Part shown: positions 26,421 to 31,110 of the stretch, in pieces | Layout: each line of letters opens with the position of its first letter | How positions within the stretch are numbered: the first letter of the stretch is position 1 | Source: Schoenoplectus triqueter | Taxonomy: Eukaryota; Streptophyta; Magnoliopsida; Poales; Cyperaceae | Reading direction: 5' to 3' | Length of the DNA stretch: 31,110 nt | Assembly: GCA_964058805.1 (NCBI GenBank) | Contig: CAXKVV010001813.1 | Span: forward strand, 1 to 31,110 | Position numbers and translations under genes: made by a program | Notes under the pieces: model-generated | What the model was told of the DNA's origin: nothing | The model's database searches: none | What the model saw: the letters and a program-made list of their open reading frames with translations, nothing else

Positions 26421-26880
26421 CTGGCATTACCTCTTCGGATACTCGCAGATGTTACCAATGAAATCAAGTCACGTGGTCTTGTTTGTAAACTTTTCTCGTA
26501 GACGAATAATTCAAATGTGGTAGAATATAGCCGTTACAGTACGCTCCTCCTCCCATTCAAAATCCATCTTTTCCATTAACAAAGAAAGTGAGAAAACTAG
26601 ATAGAAATAATTTCAGCGCAAAAAACCACAAGAAACGATTTCGCAATCAGAGGAACAAAGGTGAACCCCCCCACTCCCACCCCCACCTTCCTCTTCTCTC
26701 TCTCCCTTTCCAAGTTTGAAATCTTGTCCTCAGTATCACATTTCTGGTACTTACTACTGTATCGGACCAGATCCGCTTACTGATGAACTTTTTATTGGAA
26801 GCGAATGAACTTTTCTCTCGCGTGATTTGTAATTTCGTAATTTTTATTTATTATTTCAGAAAGAAAGATTGAATCTTCAA
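26421..26880 (+). promoter_or_regulatory. promoter and split 5' UTR of the small KEN-motif gene
   Basis: A likely leader exon ends at 26660 (AACAAAG then GTGAAC). The leader intron 26661-26859 ends TTATTTCAG, and 21 nt of leader precede the ATG at 26881. The start site probably lies between 26540 and 26600 but cannot be fixed. Confidence 0.5.
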
Positions 26881-28117
26881 ATGGATAGGAGACCACCTCT
26901 TGCACTTTCGCCACGTCGTCTTCGGCCTCGCCGGGCACTCCCGCCTAGGCACCCAGCCCCTCAACCTGCTAAAAGTTCTCCAGGTAAATATTAATCTGAG
27001 GAGGCAACTAAGGAAATTTCAGCCTATTTTTATCATAATTTTTGGGAAGAATTTACTTTTCTTCTAAGGTGCATTTCTATATTTAACTGTTACAGAGATC
27101 TCTAGTTTAAGATTTCTCCTTCTTTGAATTTTACTCTTAATATTTGTTGAAATTGACATAATTTCTCGAAATTTTAGTAGATTTTGAAAGACATTTGGCT
27201 GTTGGCATATTTTGGCAATAATTCCCAAGTAGAAAAGCGACCTTTCGTGAATGGATCTAACCAGTAGATCATATATTCTGATAATTCTGTTTTTATTCAT
27301 TCTTATTTTTTCTTCAAACCAATATTCATTGTTAAGATGGTACAAAAGAGATACAGATCTCCTCCCTTAAGTTTTTTCTTGTTTTGAGAGGGTTCTGTAT
27401 CCTCTTACCTTAGCGATTCAGAAATTCCAATTTATTAGCGATTTTGGTGATTTATTCAAATTTCTTGTCTTTGCATCCCCAACTTTGAATTTTACTTTTT
27501 CACCTCGGAGTTAATACCAATTTGTGACTCAATATTTGTCCTTGCTTCCTATAACAGTGACAAATTCCAAAGCAATTCACCCGTTGCGCACGTCTGTCTC
27601 TGGCGCATCTCTCTTTCGGTCTGAACCTGACCTCATCTCTTCTGAGTTACTGGCAATTGCCAGAAACGCAAAAGAAGAAGAATACAAAGAAAACCTCTAC
27701 CAAGAAAATGAGAAAGAAAACAAAAAGCTTTTCAGCCCAACTACTCCTGTTGCATGCAAGTCTAATACCAGCCCCTTGTTTGAAAGAGGCCGTCTTTATG
27801 ACCTCTACTCTGCAAGACGGAATGAACGGCTGAGAAAGCGGCAACTTGAATTGCTGGAAGACACTGAGGCGGTTAAAGTAATTCAAAATCCTGCAGTTGC
27901 AGTTGAGTTGGGAAAGAGGAAAACTTCAAAGAAAAATGAAAGTGCACGTAAATCAATTTCAGGAGATTTTGTCAGTCGCATCCCAACTTTAAGATCGGCA
28001 GTAAGGACAAGCAAGGAGATGAAAAAGAATACCACTAGTATGGTGTTTAATGATAAAAGTAGTGTTGGTACCTGTGCTAGGAGTTTTGGTACGAGGTCGG
28101 CAGCTAGGAGATTCTGA
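26881..28117 (+). CDS. unidentified basic plant protein with two KEN motifs
   Basis: Exons 26881-26983 and 27558-28117 join in frame (phase 1, GT-AG) to 220 aa. The start is the only ATG after the leader intron, and it gives a Pro/Arg-rich N-terminus (RRPPLALSPRRLRPRRALPP). I do not recognise the family. Visible features: no signal peptide or membrane segment; a Ser-rich stretch with SGASLFRSEPDL; a charged helix around EEEYKENLYQENEKENKK holding two KEN triplets; FSPTTP and FERGRLYDLYSARRNERLRK; and a Lys/Arg/Ser-rich C-terminal half ending AARRF. KEN plus RxxL motifs are degradation signals of the anaphase-promoting complex, so a cell-cycle-regulated nuclear protein is possible, but this is inference from short motifs. 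The matched splice frame and leader intron support a real gene. Confidence 0.8.
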
Positions 28118-28237
28118 GAAATTTGGAGTCTTTAGTGAAAAATCGTCATTGTTGTGTGCTTTGGGAATTCTCTCTGCTTTACTTCGGTTGGTACAGAGTT
28201 ATCGTTTTGGATGTGGATATTAGGTTTGTGGAAATTA

Positions 28238-28297
28238 GGAGAGTGTGAAAATTTGGAGAGTGTGAAAATTTTACATTAGGAGAGTGTGAAAATTTGG
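28238..28297. repeat. three copies of a 17-nt unit in the 3' UTR
   Basis: GGAGAGTGTGAAAATTT occurs at 28238, 28255 and 28279. The first two are directly adjacent; the third follows seven extra bases. It lies about 120 nt after the stop codon of the KEN-motif gene. Confidence 0.9.
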
Positions 28298-28544
28298 AAA
28301 TTTATTAGCCGTTTGTTTGGGCAGCATTAAGTTTTTCATGAATTGAATTTGGAAGGAAAAATAAACTACTGCTAGTTTAGTTATTTCTCATAATCTCATT
28401 GCAATTTTCGTTGCTGTTTGTCTTTAGTTTTTTTTTTCTGTTGAATTGGTCTGATTCTTGAAGCTTAGGTATAGATATTTTGAATTATAAGCCATAGATT
28501 CAGTTTTTTTTTGGTAATTAAACCCGAATCCCAGAGGAATGAAA

Positions 28545-29066
28545 GTGTCAGAATCATCAGCTAGTTTCTTTACCTCCAATCTAGCTTTAAAAGATACAAA
28601 ATCAAAATTTACAAGTAAGATGCAAATCCACAGCATAAGATAAATTCGACTTAGCTATGATCTATTTAGTCATCAAGCATACTATAACATAGGGAATCTT
28701 TACATTGGTAAGCACAATGGTTGTACACAGTGAACAATAACCCAATCAATTTAGTGAGCACAACAACTAATGCACGCAAATAAACATAAAAGTCCCATTC
28801 AACAACAGAAGAAACAACTGCAATGGCGGGCAAAACATGACACCTTTAATATCTTAAAAGAAAGGAAAAAAGGTTACCATTTGATTTACAACTGATATGG
28901 CATCGCCAAGGTTGGAAGCATGAAACCCAGTAGATGCCATCAAATTAAGAAGATTCGTAAGATCGAGGCCATGGTTAGAATCGTAGTCGTTATCTTAACA
29001 AAGCGTTCTTCGTCAAGAGTTTCGGACGGTTTAAGCACCACCGTTCTAATGGCATCCAGGTCATCA
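28545..29066 (-). pseudogene. DHS: broken 5' fragment of a deoxyhypusine synthase gene
   Basis: Read on the minus strand, 29066 to 28878 encodes a stretch like the start of plant DHS: DAIRTVVLKPSETLDEE, then in another frame DYDSNHGLDLTNLL, LMASTGFHASNLGDAI and VVNQM, ending at a GT donor. After a 293-nt intron ending AAAG, LDWR and LADDSDT follow (28584 to about 28545). DHS makes the deoxyhypusine of eIF5A from spermidine; homospermidine synthase is a close paralogue. Breaks: a one-base loss near 28989-28990, eight extra bases at 28565-28572 that bring in a stop, no start codon in frame upstream, and nothing recognisable after exon 2. The kept intron points to a DNA duplicate, not a retrocopy. 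Confidence 0.82.
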
Positions 29067-30590
29067 CTGTATAAATTAGTAGGGCAAAGGTTCAGAAGCT
29101 CTGGAGTAAAAGGCCGAAATGGTAAGAAATGAGAGAGCTAGAAGCTAAGGTTTGATATGCACCTCGGTTGCAAATCAACGGTCCTGATCATGCCATCTAC
29201 AAATTGGACATTTGGCACAACGGCCTTGAATTATAAAGCGCTTTAACAAAGTGTTGTATTAACATTTGTTATTTATATTATTATATTATAGATTTTTAGT
29301 GTATAATACGTTATAATTCAATTTATATATATAATTGTTGTATGAAATATATCTAAAATTTTGTTGTCGTTTGTTTTATTAATTTTTTTTTATAAATTTT
29401 AGTTGAAGTATTTGTGTAAAACATTATTTATTATTAAATGAGTTGTTAATGAGTCAGTTCAGTTTATTCGTTAACTTAACGAGTCATTTCAAATCAACCT
29501 TTTAAATAAATAAACTGATTTTAAATTTAGCCTGACTTGACTCAACTCAGCCCACTCTACCGCTCTATGTTCTAAGCTTATTAGATTTAGTGGAATGAAA
29601 TTTTAGGTTAACAAATTAAGAAGTGCTTTCAAACTTAGGACCAGTACCATGCAGGAAGGCATGAATTTCGTTCCAATAAATAACTTGCATTTTCTATGAA
29701 ATAATGACATGGCTCAAACTATCCGAGTCAAATTCATCATAACCTATTTTGAAATGACATTACAAATTTTGATAGAACATTTGGAAAACAAGACAAAAGT
29801 GAGATGAGTCATTTTGCCACTAAAATATATAGAATTAGCGATACTGCTTACTCCGTCATTTAGCACTAATCAGGAAATTTCCCGTCTTTTCGTTGGAAGT
29901 TGCAGCGAGTAATTGTGAGTAATTTTATTTGCTTGTTGTAGAATGAGATGACGGTTTTGTCGTCGAGACAGCTCTCAATTATTATTTGAGGTGTGTGATA
30001 TCATATATATATATATATATGGCATGCAACTAGATATAAATTTATAGCGGTGAGAATATATTAATATTTTAAATTGTGAGGATAGATAAATTTAAGAACA
30101 AAGACAATGTTCTTTTTATACGACGATGTAAGTTAGAAATTTGAATGATTTTTTTACGAATATGTATTGGGTGATTTAATTAGATCCCTATTCTTATTTC
30201 AAATATTGATAAATTTACGGATTCAAATTAGAACCTCTTATCTTTTGTACATAAAGTATTGATTTAATAATCACTATTGGAGTTCCATTAAGGACTTAAA
30301 ATTTAATTAATTTTAGGGAAAATTAGTTTGATGCCATCTCAAAAGTTCAAAATTAGCAAAATGCCACCTCAAAATTATTTTTTAGTTTAATGTCACTATA
30401 AAATCTATTTATTTAGTTAAATGTCACTTATACTATATAAATCCATAACTATACAGTATAAATACTAAAAATTATAATTGTTGACAAAAATATCTCTCCC
30501 TCCTTACATTGAATCCTCCCTCATCACATTGAATCATGTAAATTGATTTTACTCTTTAGAAATTGACACCATGCACATTGTATATTGTTT
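29067..30590. other. intergenic, no gene; possible transposon remnants
   Basis: AT-rich. A (TA)n run lies near 30003-30020. Around 30340-30420 related phrases recur (GATGCCATCTCAAAA, AATGCCACCTCAAAA, AATGTCACT), typical of an old repeat, but no ends were found. Confidence 0.4.
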
Positions 30591-31110
30591 GGCTATTGTC
30601 GAAGATGTAAAGTTTCGTGAGCCGTCATCCTACAAAGAAATGATTTCATTCAAAGAAGCGACAGATTGAGTTTCCGACATGAATGAGGAAGTTCACTCTT
30701 TGGAGAGAAATCAAATTTGGACACTTGTGAAATCACCAAATGACAAAAAAAATTATTAGATGCAAGTGGGTGGTGTTCAAGAGGAAAGTGGATGGCTCAA
30801 AATCGAAAGCATTCTGATACAATACAAGACTTGTGGCTAAGGGTTATAGCTAAGTACAAGGTGTGGGCTTCAATGATATGTTATCACCCATTGTCAAGCA
30901 TATCTCCATATGGGTTTTGGTTTCTTTAGTTGCAATGAAGGATTTGGAGTTGGAGAAATTAGATGTTAAAATCGTCTTCTTGCATGGTGATTTGGAGGAG
31001 CAAATTTATATGAAGCAACCGGAGGGTTTTGAAATTACGGGAAAGAGGACCATGTGTGTTTGTTGAAGAAGTTCCTTTATGGCCTTAAGCAATCACCTCG
31101 GCAATGGTAC
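30590..31110 (+). mobile_element. decayed Ty1/copia reverse-transcriptase fragment, runs off the window
   Basis: Translation in shifting frames gives the hallmarks of the copia reverse transcriptase N-terminal part: EPSSYKEM, MNEEVHSLERNQIWTLV, RCKWVVFKRK, RLVAKGY, LDVKIVFLHGDLEEQIYMKQ, PEGFE, LKKFLYGLKQSPRQWY. Three stops interrupt it (30667, 30815, 30851). A run of eight A near 30746 adds one base, and one base is lost near 31043 in GGAAAGAGGACC. The element is dead here. Neither an LTR nor integrase is visible upstream, so the left part is lost or unrecognisable; the rest would lie to the right of the window. Confidence 0.92.

Noticed and set aside
26239..26461. Overlapping 60-62 codon frames on both strands
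   Set aside because: Both read through the foldback arm and the TA repeat.
27064..27345. 93-codon minus-strand frame in the intron of the KEN-motif gene
   Set aside because: It falls inside an intron, has no recognisable domain and no conserved motif; probably chance.
28920..29132. 70-codon plus-strand frame
   Set aside because: It is antisense to the deoxyhypusine synthase relic, whose minus-strand reading explains the sequence.

Overview
The window is nuclear DNA from a flowering plant, most likely a eudicot. It is very AT-rich between genes, its genes carry many small GT-AG introns, and the proteins match plant families (a plant-type SR-protein kinase and the plant golgin GRIP). The intergenic DNA is full of small inverted-repeat transposons. 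There are no operons, CRISPR arrays, phage genes or bacterial signals, and I see no tRNA or rRNA gene.

Layout: 1-4.25 kb is intergenic, with one unidentified exon-like open stretch (413-571), a promoter-like stretch near 0.9-1.15 kb and a probable Helitron 3' end at 2.89-2.92 kb. A four-exon SRPK-type kinase gene with an unusually long Asn/Ser-rich tail lies at 4441-7613 (+). From 8.2 to 12 kb there is a transposon field: a foldback element with an 8-9 bp target duplication (8207-8817), an inverted-repeat element (10302-10942), and two related foldback elements (10984-11379, 11470-11879) on either side of a (TC)n(TA)n(GA)n palindrome. From 12 to 15.3 kb the DNA is extremely AT-rich and ends in a decayed tandem array with a unit of about 140 bp.

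The golgin GRIP gene occupies 15938-24475 (+). I could assemble 21 coding exons with frame kept throughout (761 aa), including a 28-nt microexon. One intron holds a 406-bp inverted-repeat element with a near-perfect 9-bp target duplication; another holds a 100-bp LINE-tail-like insertion between 16-bp direct repeats. From 25.1 to 26.4 kb three inverted-repeat elements lie in a row, directly upstream of a small two-coding-exon gene (26881-28117, +). That gene encodes an unidentified basic 220-aa protein with two KEN motifs. On the minus strand at 28.5-29.1 kb is a broken, intron-containing fragment of a deoxyhypusine synthase gene. The right edge (about 30590-31110) is a decayed Ty1/copia reverse-transcriptase fragment that runs out of the window.

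The three intact genes share no evident pathway: splicing-factor phosphorylation, trans-Golgi tethering, and unknown. The most interesting parts are the SRPK tail, the repeated architecture of the inverted-repeat elements (a palindrome just inside each end), the foldback cluster at the promoter of the small gene, and the DHS relic. I found no convincing new multi-gene system.
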